From an uncultured Dyadobacter sp. (GTDB lineage Bacteria; Bacteroidota; Bacteroidia; Cytophagales; Spirosomataceae), in contig CAMLNK010000337.1 in assembly GCA_946481035.1 (NCBI GenBank), forward strand, positions 1 through 5,570: a stretch of DNA of 5,570 nucleotides. The letters are read 5' to 3'. A program made the position numbers and the translations under genes. The notes beneath the pieces were generated by a model, which had not been told where the DNA came from, did no database searches, and saw only the letters and a program-made list of their open reading frames with translations. This document shows, piece after piece, positions 5,534 through 5,570 of the stretch (positions are counted from its first letter, which is position 1; every line of letters begins with the position of its first letter).

Positions 5534-5570
5534 TAATGACTACTTCGTCCCCGGCGAATGCCAGCTGATG

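Overview
This window looks like part of a polysaccharide-utilisation-type locus from the phylum Bacteroidota, most likely a soil or water Cytophagales bacterium of the Dyadobacter/Spirosoma kind; the genus is a guess. The signs are a SusD/RagB lipoprotein C-terminus, Tat-exported sugar enzymes, AT-rich leaders without Shine-Dalgarno sequences and moderate GC content. All convincing genes are on the + strand.

Layout: (1) bases 1-206 hold the last 67 codons of a SusD-like outer-membrane glycan-binding protein, followed by a 12-bp stem-loop (215-243). (2) 295-1191 encodes a Tat-signal TIM-barrel protein of the sugar phosphate isomerase/epimerase (xylose isomerase-like) superfamily. (3) A 116-bp gap carries a striking long imperfect palindrome (1208-1269). 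(4) 1308-2675 encodes a secreted protein with two tandem DUF1080 (PF06439, 3-keto-disaccharide hydrolase) domains. (5) A 126-bp gap holds a weaker hairpin (2718-2748). (6) 2802-4142 encodes a Tat-signal Gfo/Idh/MocA oxidoreductase. (7) Only 19 nt later, 4162-5199 encodes a secreted DUF6807 ('PmoA-like') protein with a GTG start. (8) A strong intrinsic terminator (5225-5253) closes the group. (9) The last 317 bases hold a possible 47-codon gene (5390-5533) with a strong internal inverted repeat, and otherwise nothing recognisable.

Working model: SusC/SusD imports a glycoside into the periplasm. There the Gfo/Idh enzyme oxidises a sugar ring (typically at C3), the DUF1080 and TIM-barrel proteins cleave, hydrate or rearrange the keto-sugar, and a reductive step restores the sugar. 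This is the oxidation/elimination/hydration/reduction logic described for gut Bacteroides, as opposed to classical Koshland glycosidases. No classical glycoside hydrolase is visible in the window, which fits this model. The DUF6807 protein has no established function and is the most open component. The substrate cannot be read from the sequence.
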